Shown here in pieces: positions 7,632 through 17,170 of a stretch of DNA of 55,170 nt. The number at the start of each line of letters is the position of its first letter. Positions within the stretch are counted from its first letter, which is position 1. The stretch comes from Sedimentisphaerales bacterium. Its GTDB lineage: Bacteria > Planctomycetota > Phycisphaerae > Sedimentisphaerales > Anaerohalosphaeraceae. The DNA lies in assembly GCA_016926155.1 (NCBI GenBank), contig JAFGPC010000155.1:1-55170 (forward strand). The letters run 5' to 3'. The notes beneath the pieces are model-generated. The model had not been told where the DNA came from. It saw nothing but the letters and a program-made list of their open reading frames with translations, and did not search any database. The position numbers and the translations under genes are program-made.

Positions 7632-7660
7632 TTGACACCTGTCGAATTTCCCTGTACAAT
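7632..7660 (+). promoter_or_regulatory. Promoter of the first giant secreted protein
   Basis: TTGACA (7632-7637), 17-nt spacer, TACAAT (7655-7660). The block AAGTATTGACACCTGTC covering the -35 and early spacer differs by one base from the block at 10209-10225 before the next gene, so more than the hexamers is conserved. Confidence 0.85.
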
Positions 7661-8042
7661 AAAAAAGTTGTTCATTCGATGGAGAAGGAATGATCATATG
7701 CAGGGAGAAGGGTTTTGACTCCGAAATAGGATAGAGGCGATGCAAATCGTACGCAGGAGAAGGAAAGAGCACAATGATTTGGGGTCAAGTGGATTCCCTT
7801 TATTCTCTGCGCTGTTATTTGTGCACAAATTTCCCATCGACATAGCAGGGGAAGGTCTATCTTTTAATCGAGAGACGACCACAAGTCTTGATATTTGAGT
7901 TTCGGGGCAGTGTAACTATTGGGAATGATATGATTGAATGGAGGGTATGAAAAAGAAGATATTTTATGAGTAGGATTAGAGTTTACGACGTCAAATGGGA
8001 AATGTCGATTAATATTACTTTCTCTATTTAAGGAGGCACAAG
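7661..8042 (+). promoter_or_regulatory. Long conserved 5' leader (copy 1)
   Basis: A 382-nt untranslated leader between a near-consensus promoter and the ATG at 8043. It is homologous to the leader at 10241-10585. Shared blocks are a GGAGAAGG-containing segment near 7680-7715, a roughly 80-nt block at 7789-7874 (starts GTGGATT, then TGTGCA-AATTTC, TCGA, GGTCT), and ACGACGTCAAA at 7985-7995. The last block lies 58 nt before the start codon, against 57 nt in the other copy. No known riboswitch class is recognised. The GACGTC block could alternatively mark a second, proximal promoter (TTTACG, 17 nt, TCGATT). AAGGAGG (8031-8037) is the ribosome binding site. Confidence 0.65.
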
Positions 8043-9920
8043 ATGAAGAAGCAGTGGTTATGTTTTGTACTGTCAATTTCACTGATATCGGTGGCCTGGG
8101 GCCTGGGAGGGGATGTAACCCAACCCGGCGATATCGTAGTCGGTGTGCCGAATAACGGCGACTGGCCGGGTGGGGAAGCCCCGCCTTTGGCCATCAATAA
8201 CGACACCGGAACCAAGTTTCTGCATTTCACCGGCGAGACCGAACCCACCGGATTTCGAGTCACTCCCTCGAGAGCGCAAACGATTGTAGGCGGCATGACG
8301 TTTACGACCGCCAACGATGCTGTCGAACGCGATCCCATGACCTTCGAACTGTGGGGTTCGAATGTCAGCATAAACGGGCCATATACCCTGATTGCAGCCG
8401 GATCCACCTATCTTCCCGAGACTCGTATCGCTCTAAATACTCAACCAATCGAATTCCCACCCCTCGGAGCGTTCGATCACTATCAGGTTATGTTTCCTAC
8501 CATACGGGATGCCGGCGCCGCCAACAGTATGCAGATTGCCGAAGTGGAACTGCTGGAAGGTTATCTGCCGGTTTTCAGCCCCTTACCGAGAGATACATTC
8601 GAAGACATTCCCACGAATACGATGATCAGTTGGGATGTTGATTCTGAGAAAGTCGATCCGGTGTTTACAGTGTATTTCGCAGCCGATCCCAATGACTTTG
8701 CTACCAATTTCGTAACCGATGTCACGGAGACGGAACTGGATCCTTCGACCATTCTCGGCGAGCCTCTGGCTTATGAAACTACGTATTACTGGAGCGTTGA
8801 AATCGTCGACGACGTGAACGATTGGCCGATCTGGAGTTTTACCACGGCACCGGCGATACCGGTGATAACGCAGGAACCGGAAGATGTCTGGAGCGTCGAA
8901 GGTGGTACCGCAGTCTTTCAAGTTGCTGCTGAAGTGGTAGGCGATCCCGGACAGGTGCTCACATTCCAATGGTATTACGAACCGAATGGTTTACCAGATG
9001 TGGCATTGGTTGATGGGCCCGACACATCCGGGGCCACGTCCGATACCCTGATTCTAACGAATCTGGTACCGACGGATGTCGGTTTATATTATTGTGTAGC
9101 GACCGGCGATGCGGGTTCGGCCGAATCCCAACGGGCAAGCTTGCGGTTGATCGAACTTTTGGGACACTGGCCGCTCGACGGTGACGCCACCGATATTTCC
9201 GGGTACGGCAATGATGGTATCGCCCGTGGCGAGGCGTTTGGCTTTGAAGAGGGTATAATCGGCCAGGCTGCTAATATCAACAACCTCGGATTGTTTGAAA
9301 TTCCCAATCCGTCACACTTCGACCAGGCAAACAGCAATATTACTGTGTATTGCTGGGTGAAGACCGGCGGTACGGGGGACTGGGAGCCGTTCGTGGCCAA
9401 ATACGGGGAAAACGAGCAGGGCTGGCAGATCCGCAAACGCGGTGTCAGCGCTATCCATACGTTTACACTTCGTGGAACCACCGGCGATGACGATCCTACA
9501 CCGACGGCGCCCAACCTCTTTGACAATCAATGGCATCAGGTTATCGGCACGTATGACGGAGTGACCCGTAAAATCTACATGGACGGTGGAGAGATCATGT
9601 CTTTCAATGACACCGGCGACATTGCCTTTACTACCGCACCGGTATCGATTGGCGGCAGGATTACGGATGCCGGCGTATACGAGGCGTTTTTCAACGGCAT
9701 GGTTGACGATGTTCGCATCTATAAAGGGGTCATGCCTCCCTTAATGGCGGCGCAGTTGTATACAGAAGCCACCGGTATTGAATTTTGTGCTACCCCAATC
9801 CCCGGCGACGTATCCGGCCCGATTGGTCTACCGGATTGTGTCCTTGACCTGTACGACCTTGCATCTTTCGCAGCGAATTGGCTGACGTGCACGAATATTG
9901 ATGTGTTAAGATGTCCGTAA
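8043..9920 (+). CDS. Large secreted LamG/Ig-like protein with dockerin-like tail
   Basis: A 625-aa protein with a signal peptide (1-20). Domains in order: a discoidin-like beta region (about 21-172, FELWGSNVS and MQIAEVELLEG), an FN3-like region (175-268, YETTYYWSVEIVDD), an Ig-like domain (273-370, GLYYCVATG), a LamG/concanavalin-type domain (373-575, HWPLDGDATDISGYGNDG) and a C-terminal dockerin-like tag (596-613, CVLDLYDLASFAANWL). These are carbohydrate- or protein-binding modules and no catalytic domain is seen. Inferred role: surface or extracellular adhesion or glycan capture. AAGGAGG lies 5 nt before the ATG. It is followed by its own terminator. Confidence 0.88.
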   Translation: MKKQWLCFVLSISLISVAWGLGGDVTQPGDIVVGVPNNGDWPGGEAPPLAINNDTGTKFLHFTGETEPTGFRVTPSRAQTIVGGMTFTTANDAVERDPMTFELWGSNVSINGPYTLIAAGSTYLPETRIALNTQPIEFPPLGAFDHYQVMFPTIRDAGAANSMQIAEVELLEGYLPVFSPLPRDTFEDIPTNTMISWDVDSEKVDPVFTVYFAADPNDFATNFVTDVTETELDPSTILGEPLAYETTYYWSVEIVDDVNDWPIWSFTTAPAIPVITQEPEDVWSVEGGTAVFQVAAEVVGDPGQVLTFQWYYEPNGLPDVALVDGPDTSGATSDTLILTNLVPTDVGLYYCVATGDAGSAESQRASLRLIELLGHWPLDGDATDISGYGNDGIARGEAFGFEEGIIGQAANINNLGLFEIPNPSHFDQANSNITVYCWVKTGGTGDWEPFVAKYGENEQGWQIRKRGVSAIHTFTLRGTTGDDDPTPTAPNLFDNQWHQVIGTYDGVTRKIYMDGGEIMSFNDTGDIAFTTAPVSIGGRITDAGVYEAFFNGMVDDVRIYKGVMPPLMAAQLYTEATGIEFCATPIPGDVSGPIGLPDCVLDLYDLASFAANWLTCTNIDVLRCP

Positions 9921-9950
9921 CCGTAAGTTAATTGATTGTAATTATGTTGT

Positions 9951-9991
9951 CGGGTGTTTGCCGCAGGAGTGCAAACACCCGGCTTTTTTTT
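9951..9991 (+). terminator. Intrinsic terminator
   Basis: CGGGTGTTTGC (9951-9961) pairs perfectly with GCAAACACCCG (9971-9981) around a 9-nt loop and is followed by GCTTTTTTTT. It ends the transcript of the gene at 8043-9920. Confidence 0.93.
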
Positions 9992-10211
9992 CAATACAGT
10001 ACAGCCGACATAAACATCTTCCCAGAACGCAAAGCGATAATATACCTCCATAAGTCTTATCGGCTTCCGGAAGCCCCGACAATCCCTGCCAATGCTGTTT
10101 CCATAGCCGCTCGATTGAGATCCCAATTGGGGCGATCTGAACGAGGTAATATTCCAAATTTTCAAGAAGCTCTTCTGTTCGCACACTGCTCCAGAGAAAA
10201 ATAGAAAAGTA
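9992..10211. other. Intergenic region without a recognisable gene
   Basis: Open frames of about 90-170 codons cross this stretch on both strands, but none has a start site or family features, and the longest runs into the coding sequence of the gene before it. I see no support for a gene here. Confidence 0.5.
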
Positions 10212-10240
10212 TTGACATCTGTCATTGTACTCTGTATTAT
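10212..10240 (+). promoter_or_regulatory. Promoter of the second giant secreted protein
   Basis: TTGACA (10212-10217), 17-nt spacer, TATTAT (10235-10240). The surrounding AAGTATTGACATCTGTC nearly repeats the promoter region at 7629-7645. Confidence 0.85.
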
Positions 10241-10585
10241 GAATGTAATATATAGCCATCATAGGGTGATGGGCTCAGTGTGGGACATTGAGGATGAGGA
10301 CCATACAAAGGAGAAGGTGTTTATCCATTGTTCGGGGGAGTAGTGGATTATCCGTATTTTCCACGGCACTTTTTGCGTGCAGATTTCATGTCGAATATCA
10401 GAGGGAGGTTTTTCTCATAATTGGAAGGAAGGCTCATATACCAATGCCGAAGTGTTGAGATTCCTGAACAGAATTACAACTGGGAAAATCATTCATTATA
10501 TGAGGAAGGAATACAAGCGAATAGGTTGACGACGTCAAACAGAAAATGTAGGAATAACTTTCATTGTTGAACGGAGGACTAGAAA
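10241..10585 (+). promoter_or_regulatory. Long conserved 5' leader (copy 2)
   Basis: A 345-nt leader homologous to 7661-8042. The best conserved parts are 10343-10427 (GTGGATT, then GCGTGCAGATTTC, GTCGAATAT, GGGAGG) and ACGACGTCAAA at 10529-10539. The gene bodies downstream differ in domain make-up, so the leader is conserved independently of the protein. A proximal promoter reading (TTGACG 10526-10531, 17 nt, TAGGAA) is possible at the GACGTC block. CGGAGGA (about 10572-10578) is the ribosome binding site. Confidence 0.65.
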
Positions 10586-13500
10586 ATGAAGAGAATATTG
10601 TTAATGACAGTGGTTACCTGTCTGGCGCTGGTGGTTGGTCAGGCTGGTGCACAAGTAGTGGGCGAGGCCTGGGCACCCCACGCCGGCGCACAGGCGGACC
10701 CCACGGCGTATTACACAGGGCTGAGGAACCCGAACGACACGCGCGTCACCAGCCCGTTCGTGTTGGCGGACTTCGGCATTCCTGCGGCGCTGGATGGCGA
10801 CACCCCCGAGCAATTTACACTTCGCGAGGTAAGCTTGATCCAGATCGCCACGGGAGGAGATTATACCTTCCAGACGAACTCGGATGACGGCAGCTTGCTG
10901 TGGATCGGCGACTGGTGGTGGCCGCTGGGATATGGCATCCTGACGGAGGGTCTGCCGGAATTGCCGCAGTTAATGCCTCTAACGCTGGTGGTCAACAATG
11001 ACGGTGATCATGGTACACAGGTCATTACCGGAGCAATCCATCTGGAACCTGGCATTTACGGCATTATGGTGGGCATGTATGAAAACGGGGGCGGTGAAGT
11101 CCTCGAGATGGGATATAGTGGTCCCGATACAAGTAATACGACTACTATCACGGCCGATGCACTGATAGCGCCTCCGGCCTTGCCCACATCGGGAGCAACA
11201 AATCCCTCGCCCGTTATCGACCAGACCGGCGTAGAACCCGGCACCCAGCCTCTGAGTTGGGAAGTGATGGAAGGGACTTCTGAGCTGCAGGAATGGCGTA
11301 TTTATGTGGGTGAGAGTCTTGCTGATGTGAATGACCTTGTTACTCTTGGCACTCCGACAGCAACCCTGGCCGGTGATGCAACAGAATTGACAATTGATAC
11401 TACAGTGGAAGATACAAGTACATACTACTGGCGTGTAGACGCTGTTGGAACCGGTGATGCGAATAACATAGAAGGTTTCGTATGGCGATTCCACACTGTC
11501 AGTTACGGTCCCCAGATTGTCCAGCAGCCTCAGGATCAGAAATTCGGTCCGGCCTGTCAGGTTTCTCTGACGGTTCTTGCCGAACCCAGAGTCGAAGGTC
11601 AGGGTGGCGAGATCACATATGCCTGGTATCGTGAAATGACTGACGGTGACGACGTACTGGCAGGCACAGGCAACACGTTGGTCACCGATGTGCCAGGCCG
11701 ATATTATGTAATTGCCAGTAACGATGTCACCAGTGAGAAGTCCGAGACAGCCAGCGTGGCTTCGGCTCAAATAGGGTCCGGTGGCGAAGGCGTGCTCTAC
11801 GACTTTGAGGGCGGCCCGGGCTTCACGGTCAACGGCAGTGCTGTTGTCGCCAATGGTTATATGCAGTTGACTCAAAACGTGGGAAGCCTACAAGGTTCGG
11901 TTATATTCGATCCGATCTCGACCAACCCGGTAACGGACTTCCAGGTTTCTTTTGACTTCATGACAGCACAGGCAGGTGCCGACGGAATGAGTTTTGCCCT
12001 GATAGATCCCAGCATCTATAATCTGGCGACGACATTTGGCGAATCAGGTCCTGGAAACGGCTCCCTGTCTGTCGGGATCGACCTGTACGACAACGGCGGA
12101 GAAGCCCAAGCGGGCGGTAACTATCTCGACATTCGACTAAACGGTACAATAATTGCATCTGCTATCCCATCCTTTACTATGGAAGCGACGGGGTGGCATC
12201 ATGTGGAGATAGCCTTCGTCGACAATAAGCTGACACTGGAGATAACTCCCGCAGGCGGCAGCCCAGAAATTCTATTCGATGAAGTTGCCGTAAGCGGATA
12301 TACGCCCTTTGTCGGCCAGTTCGGCTTTGGCGCCCGCACCGGCGGCGCATGGATGGAACAGGGTATCGATAATGTAAGATTCGGTGGCCCAACCTGGGCT
12401 ACACAGAACATTGAGATTTCGCCGGTCGACGGCAATGGCTGGCTGGACTACGACGCCGAGAGCGTGACGGTAACATGGGACAAGGCCGACTACGGTCCCT
12501 GCGATGCGGTCTACAGCCTGTACATGTCGCAGGATTCCGAAGCGGTATCCGATCCCAACAGCGGATTGACGCCGGTCTACGAAGGCACCGATATGTCCGC
12601 GGTGATCCCGAACGTCGGCACGCTGGATCTGGTCCATGACCAGATGTGGTACTATCGTATCGATGTGTCGAGCGAAGCCGGCGCCGGTACTCAAGTGGGT
12701 GAGACCTTCAGCTTCCTCACGGTCAAGTGGGTACCTGAAATTGCAACGAATCCTGCCGTGCAGAATGTGATGCCTGCCGGAAGTGATTTAACGCTGACGT
12801 ACATTGTTACGACCATAAACGATGATGTTTCCGACCTTCAGACCGTGACATGGAAACGTGTCGTTGGCGAAAAAGACGGAGCGGAAGCCGGTGATGATGA
12901 TATCATCTCCGTACAAGCCCCTGTATTCCTTGGTGTTAACGGAAAGAAGGAATGGGACTGCTCGGTGACGCTTACAATCGAGAATATTAGCCATGAAGGT
13001 GTGTACTATTGTGTCGCAGAGAACAGTTCGGGCGCTGCCGTGTCCAGCGATGCAGTTGTGCTTACCGAGCGTCTGATGATTTGGTATGAATTCGAAGCGA
13101 TCAATAATGGTGTCGTGGTGGATAGTTCACCCACCCACGCCGATGGTACGTTGACCAGTCCTCTTACATGGGCCGATCGGCAGATCACAGGTGGTGTTGT
13201 GGAGGGTGTTCTCGGCAATGCCATCGACCTGATCGGAGCTTCCGATCCAAATGCAGCCTATCTAGACAGCGGCAAAAAGGCATTGGATCTGGGAATCATG
13301 GGTGCCGCTCCCCGATCGGTCAGTGTTTGGGCCAGGACCCGGGATATGGCTCGAAGCGGAATCTATTCAATCGGCGAATTCGACACCGGTATGGCTGTTT
13401 TTGGTGTGCATAACCAGAACCAGCCCGGTGAAGATTACATCTATCAGTTTGATCACTGGGGTTCCAACTTCAATTACGCCGACTGGGACGCTTTTGACAC

Positions 13501-13873
13501 ATGGGTGCACATCGCGCACGTATATGACGGTCAGAACATCCGGATCTACGTTAATGGCGTGAAAATAGCCGATTACGCCGCCTCGTTGAATACGTCCTCT
13601 TCGACGGCGTCTGCACCACTGGCTGTGGGATTCTGGGGCAGTTATGATGCCAGTTACCAGCATGGTGTATTCGATGGCATGATCGATGAGTTCCGTCTGT
13701 ATAACTATGCGTTGTCAATCCAGGAAATCGGTCAACTTTGGATCGAAGGTGGCGGCGCTGGCGGTTGTGTCGATCCGTTGCCGCAGGATGTCAACGACGA
13801 CTGCAAGGTCGATCTGCAAGACTTTGCGGCTTTTGCCGCTTCGTGGATGGAGAGCAGTCTTGTATCTCCCTGA
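10586..13873 (+). CDS. Giant secreted PA14/lectin/LamG protein with dockerin-like tail
   Basis: A 1095-aa protein with signal peptide (1-22). Domains in order: PA14-like (about 30-195, DDGSLLWIGDWW and GIYGIMVGMYENGGGE), FN3-like (200-305), Ig-like (308-393), an L-type-lectin-like beta sandwich (398-600, FQVSFDFMTAQAGADGMSFAL), FN3-like (605-715), Ig-like (717-830, EGVYYCVAENSSG), LamG (830-1060, WYEFEAINNGVVVDSS) and a dockerin-like tag (QDVNDDCKVDLQDFAAFAAS). No catalytic site is apparent. PA14, L-type lectin and LamG are all glycan-binding folds, so glycan capture or cell-surface scaffolding is the likely role. It is probably co-transcribed with the gene 68 nt downstream. Confidence 0.88.
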   Translation: MKRILLMTVVTCLALVVGQAGAQVVGEAWAPHAGAQADPTAYYTGLRNPNDTRVTSPFVLADFGIPAALDGDTPEQFTLREVSLIQIATGGDYTFQTNSDDGSLLWIGDWWWPLGYGILTEGLPELPQLMPLTLVVNNDGDHGTQVITGAIHLEPGIYGIMVGMYENGGGEVLEMGYSGPDTSNTTTITADALIAPPALPTSGATNPSPVIDQTGVEPGTQPLSWEVMEGTSELQEWRIYVGESLADVNDLVTLGTPTATLAGDATELTIDTTVEDTSTYYWRVDAVGTGDANNIEGFVWRFHTVSYGPQIVQQPQDQKFGPACQVSLTVLAEPRVEGQGGEITYAWYREMTDGDDVLAGTGNTLVTDVPGRYYVIASNDVTSEKSETASVASAQIGSGGEGVLYDFEGGPGFTVNGSAVVANGYMQLTQNVGSLQGSVIFDPISTNPVTDFQVSFDFMTAQAGADGMSFALIDPSIYNLATTFGESGPGNGSLSVGIDLYDNGGEAQAGGNYLDIRLNGTIIASAIPSFTMEATGWHHVEIAFVDNKLTLEITPAGGSPEILFDEVAVSGYTPFVGQFGFGARTGGAWMEQGIDNVRFGGPTWATQNIEISPVDGNGWLDYDAESVTVTWDKADYGPCDAVYSLYMSQDSEAVSDPNSGLTPVYEGTDMSAVIPNVGTLDLVHDQMWYYRIDVSSEAGAGTQVGETFSFLTVKWVPEIATNPAVQNVMPAGSDLTLTYIVTTINDDVSDLQTVTWKRVVGEKDGAEAGDDDIISVQAPVFLGVNGKKEWDCSVTLTIENISHEGVYYCVAENSSGAAVSSDAVVLTERLMIWYEFEAINNGVVVDSSPTHADGTLTSPLTWADRQITGGVVEGVLGNAIDLIGASDPNAAYLDSGKKALDLGIMGAAPRSVSVWARTRDMARSGIYSIGEFDTGMAVFGVHNQNQPGEDYIYQFDHWGSNFNYADWDAFDTWVHIAHVYDGQNIRIYVNGVKIADYAASLNTSSSTASAPLAVGFWGSYDASYQHGVFDGMIDEFRLYNYALSIQEIGQLWIEGGGAGGCVDPLPQDVNDDCKVDLQDFAAFAASWMESSLVSP

Positions 13874-13941
13874 ATGTGATGACATCATAACCTTAAGCGA
13901 AAGATAAAGATGAGATATCAGTTGAAACGGAGGATCATAAA

Positions 13942-16900
13942 ATGAAGAAATTACTGATCTTACTTTTAGTCACATGTTTGGGATTGCTCTCGGTCCCTCT
14001 CCATGCTGAGAAAATCCGCGTGGAAGTATGGGATAACGATGACGGCACGGCGAAGGACAGTTGGAGTGTAGCTGACCGGCTCAACTACTATGTTAACCTG
14101 TCGGTTGATCCGGCGCTGACCTTTTACCAGAGCAATTTCAGCGTAGGATCGTATTCAGGTACGGATAACTATACCTTGCGCCAGACAGCGTATATCAATA
14201 TCACCCAGGCCGGGGATTACTTCTTCGAAACCGGCTCGGATGACGGCAGCAACCTATGGATCGGCAACTGGTGGGACTATCTCAGCACCGGTATCGATCC
14301 GATGGTGTGGTATAGCACATTTGCCGACGACGTCGTGAACTTCCCATTGACCGAGGTCGTCATGAACGATTACTACCAGGGCGTTACCTGGCGGGGTGGT
14401 ACAATTTACCTTGAACCGGGTGTCTATGGGATCATGGTCAGCTTTTATGAAGGCGGAGGCGGTGATAGTGTCGAAGTCCGATATACCAAGCCGGGCGCCG
14501 GTAATGCGGTCTCGCTTGAAAACGATCTGATGGATTTGGAAGTGTGGTGGCCTGAACCGGTACAGCCGACAATAAATCTCGTTGACTACGAGATCTGGTA
14601 TCAGGTCAACACGGAGAACGGCGACACGTCCGGCTTCAACAGTACGGCTTATACTTCCTTGGGTTATGACAACACCGGCTTCCCGCCACTGGATATTGTG
14701 CTGTCGATCGAAGGCGATCCGGATGCGACCGGAAGTGTCGACGGGTTTACACTTGATGGCGTCGCGCTGCCCGATCCGGCAGAGTATTTTGTCACCCGTC
14801 ATCGAGGTATATTCAAGCTCGATGAGGCGATGAGTCTCGGCCTGGGGACAGACTCGGATGATGGGAGTCTGCTGTTTGTAGGCCCCTGGTGGGAAGAAAA
14901 TCCTGAAATGGTGCTTGTGGCTGACAATGACGGCTTACATGGTAATAGCCATTGGCGTGGTGGTTTTCTTGAGGATGTTGAAGCGGGATATATCGGAATC
15001 GAAACCTGGATGTATGAACATGCCGGTGGTGAATATCTGGCTGCAGCCTATTGGACTACGGGAGTACCCCGTACGTTATTGAACAACGATTCGTTGGTTT
15101 CCCGCGCTTATGCCAGCGGTCCCAGTCCGGCCAATGGCGCCCTGAGAGTCTCACCCGATGCTATCCTGTCCTGGACGGCGCCGGTCGGTACATCTGATCC
15201 GGAAATGTTCGTCTACTTTGGCGAGTATGGCGCCACGATGACTCAAGTCGCGCCGGACACCGAGACCAGTTACGATCCGGATCTAAAGTCCGGCGCTGTG
15301 TATCACTGGCGGATCGATGTTCTTGACCCGAATGAGAATCCATGGGGTAATGTTCCTACGCTGTTAACGGGTTCAACCTGGACATTTGCAACAGCCGGCT
15401 CGGACATTACGATCTTGCAATCACCGGCGGCAATCATTGCCGTCGACTACATGGCTGACGTAACCCTGAGCGTGGAGGTGACAAGCGCTTTACCGCTGAG
15501 TTATCAGTGGAAGAAGGGCGGTGAAAACATCACTGGCGCCACCGAAGCTTCGTATGTGATTCCCACGATGGAGAAAGATGAAAACGGTATCTATAGCTGT
15601 ATGGTCACCAATGACGACGACAGTGTGGAAACCCCCGGATCGCGTGTTTTTGTCAAGGAGCTCATGGCATACTGGCCGCTCGATAGTGATCTGCAGGATT
15701 GGGCTGAAATCGTAACAGCACCCGAACTGGCGCTGGCTGTCGGGGACAAGGATGCGATATACATGGTCAATGATCCTAACTTATTTGATGATAATGTGCC
15801 GGACATGACCGTGCCTTTCATTACAGGCAAGGTGGGTAACGCTGTTGATTTCAACGGTCAGACGAATTTCGCCTATGCCGGCACATGGAATCCCACAGCC
15901 GATTCAGGCCAGATGACAGTTGAGTTCTGGGCTAAATGGAAAGGCAGTGCGGGCCACTGGGAAGGCCCGATCGGCAAGCGTGATTCGTGGGATCCTGTGA
16001 ATATGATGTGGCAGATCGAGCTGGATGAAGACAATGACGATGTCCTCAAGACGCTGCAATCCAATGGCGGTGGCGGTGGGGCCCAAACAGTCCGCCTTCC
16101 CGAAGCGGGCACATACAACGTAGCTGCCGGCGCCTATATCAGCTATAGCGCTCAGCACACATCGAATGTTGATGAGGAAGCCTTCCGTGGATTCGATGGA
16201 CAGAAGGACACCAAATGGCTGGCTTTCTTCAACACTGCTTGGCTCCAGGTAACGTTCCCCGATAAGAAGACTTATGTAGTTACTTCTTATGCGATTACTT
16301 CCGGTAACGATGCCGACGGACGCGATCCGGACAACTGGACACTACAGGGCTCCAATGATGGCACGAACTGGGATATTCTGGATACCAAGACCAGCTCAGC
16401 CGGTAGTTGGACGGCTCGAAATCAGACCGTCGCATTTGATCTGAGTAGCAACACAACAGCTTATAGAATGTACAAGCTGGACATTACCAAGGCCCGTGAT
16501 CCCAGTCTTAATATCCTCCAGCTTTCTGAGGTGGAATTGTTTGCCGCCGCTCCGATCGCAGACGATGGCTGGGTATTCGTCACCACGACCTACGATGGTA
16601 CAACGGCTACGACGTATGTTAATGGTCACCCTGTCCGCAGTGCGGCTATGACTTTTGCCGGCGATACCGAATCCAGTGTAGTATTTGGAGGCTGTGAAGC
16701 TAATCCGACTGGTGGCTCAGACGTGAGCAGCAAACCGTGGGGCGGCAACCTGTTCAATGGGGCCCTGGATGAAGTAAAGATCTACAACTATGCTCTGAGC
16801 GAAGTGGAAGTGCTGCAAAATTACTATACCATGGCTGACGGCGATCCGGTCTGTTTCCCGGGCACGGAGCCGGCCCTGGACCAGGATGGAAACTGCGTGG

Positions 16901-16962
16901 TAGATATGGCGGACCTGCTTTCTCTTGTAAGCCAGTGGATGCAGAATAACTTCGTCGATTAG
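13942..16962 (+). CDS. Giant secreted double-PA14 protein with discoidin nested in LamG
   Basis: A 1006-aa protein with signal peptide (1-22). It has two PA14-like domains (about 25-195 with SDDGSNLWIGNWW, and 215-390 with DSDDGSLLFVGPWW), FN3-like (393-485), Ig-like (487-572, GIYSCMVTNDD) and a LamG domain starting at 575 (YWPLDSDLQDW). The LamG is interrupted at about 707-869 by a complete F5/8 type C (discoidin) domain (KWLAFFNTAWLQVTF, WTLQGSNDGTNW, LQLSEVEL) and resumes at 871 (GWVFVTTTYDGTTATTYVNG) to 960. The tail is dockerin-like (DQDGNCVVDMADLLSLVSQW). Glycan binding is inferred. CGGAGGA precedes the ATG. Confidence 0.88.
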   Translation: MKKLLILLLVTCLGLLSVPLHAEKIRVEVWDNDDGTAKDSWSVADRLNYYVNLSVDPALTFYQSNFSVGSYSGTDNYTLRQTAYINITQAGDYFFETGSDDGSNLWIGNWWDYLSTGIDPMVWYSTFADDVVNFPLTEVVMNDYYQGVTWRGGTIYLEPGVYGIMVSFYEGGGGDSVEVRYTKPGAGNAVSLENDLMDLEVWWPEPVQPTINLVDYEIWYQVNTENGDTSGFNSTAYTSLGYDNTGFPPLDIVLSIEGDPDATGSVDGFTLDGVALPDPAEYFVTRHRGIFKLDEAMSLGLGTDSDDGSLLFVGPWWEENPEMVLVADNDGLHGNSHWRGGFLEDVEAGYIGIETWMYEHAGGEYLAAAYWTTGVPRTLLNNDSLVSRAYASGPSPANGALRVSPDAILSWTAPVGTSDPEMFVYFGEYGATMTQVAPDTETSYDPDLKSGAVYHWRIDVLDPNENPWGNVPTLLTGSTWTFATAGSDITILQSPAAIIAVDYMADVTLSVEVTSALPLSYQWKKGGENITGATEASYVIPTMEKDENGIYSCMVTNDDDSVETPGSRVFVKELMAYWPLDSDLQDWAEIVTAPELALAVGDKDAIYMVNDPNLFDDNVPDMTVPFITGKVGNAVDFNGQTNFAYAGTWNPTADSGQMTVEFWAKWKGSAGHWEGPIGKRDSWDPVNMMWQIELDEDNDDVLKTLQSNGGGGGAQTVRLPEAGTYNVAAGAYISYSAQHTSNVDEEAFRGFDGQKDTKWLAFFNTAWLQVTFPDKKTYVVTSYAITSGNDADGRDPDNWTLQGSNDGTNWDILDTKTSSAGSWTARNQTVAFDLSSNTTAYRMYKLDITKARDPSLNILQLSEVELFAAAPIADDGWVFVTTTYDGTTATTYVNGHPVRSAAMTFAGDTESSVVFGGCEANPTGGSDVSSKPWGGNLFNGALDEVKIYNYALSEVEVLQNYYTMADGDPVCFPGTEPALDQDGNCVVDMADLLSLVSQWMQNNFVD

Positions 16963-17009
16963 TTATGATTCTTTGCGGGTCTTCAGATCCGTGAGAGTGA
17001 ACCGTGAAA

Positions 17010-17044
17010 GCGGGACCTGTGTTGTCTGACAATACAGGTCCCGC
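17010..17044 (+). terminator. Hairpin terminator after the giant-protein operon
   Basis: GCGGGACCTGT (17010-17020) and ACAGGTCCCGC (17034-17044) form a perfect 11-bp GC-rich stem with a 13-nt loop. No long T-tract follows. It lies 47 nt past the stop codon. Confidence 0.65.
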
Positions 17045-17170
17045 TCCTTATGCACTGAGAACCTGTGTCCCGGTTCGCATCTTGTAGTGTGGATTTCTTC
17101 CATGCACAATTTTCTTTCATCGGCTTGAAAAAAGCCCTTTTATGAGCTTGTTAATAGAGCCGGATTATAC

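Noticed and set aside
9719-10262. Minus-strand frames across the gap before the second giant gene
   Set aside because: They run into the coding sequence of the previous gene or across its terminator and promoter, with no family features.
10979-11875. 298-codon open frame on the minus strand
   Set aside because: Antisense to the PA14/lectin protein, whose domains are clear; no ribosome site.
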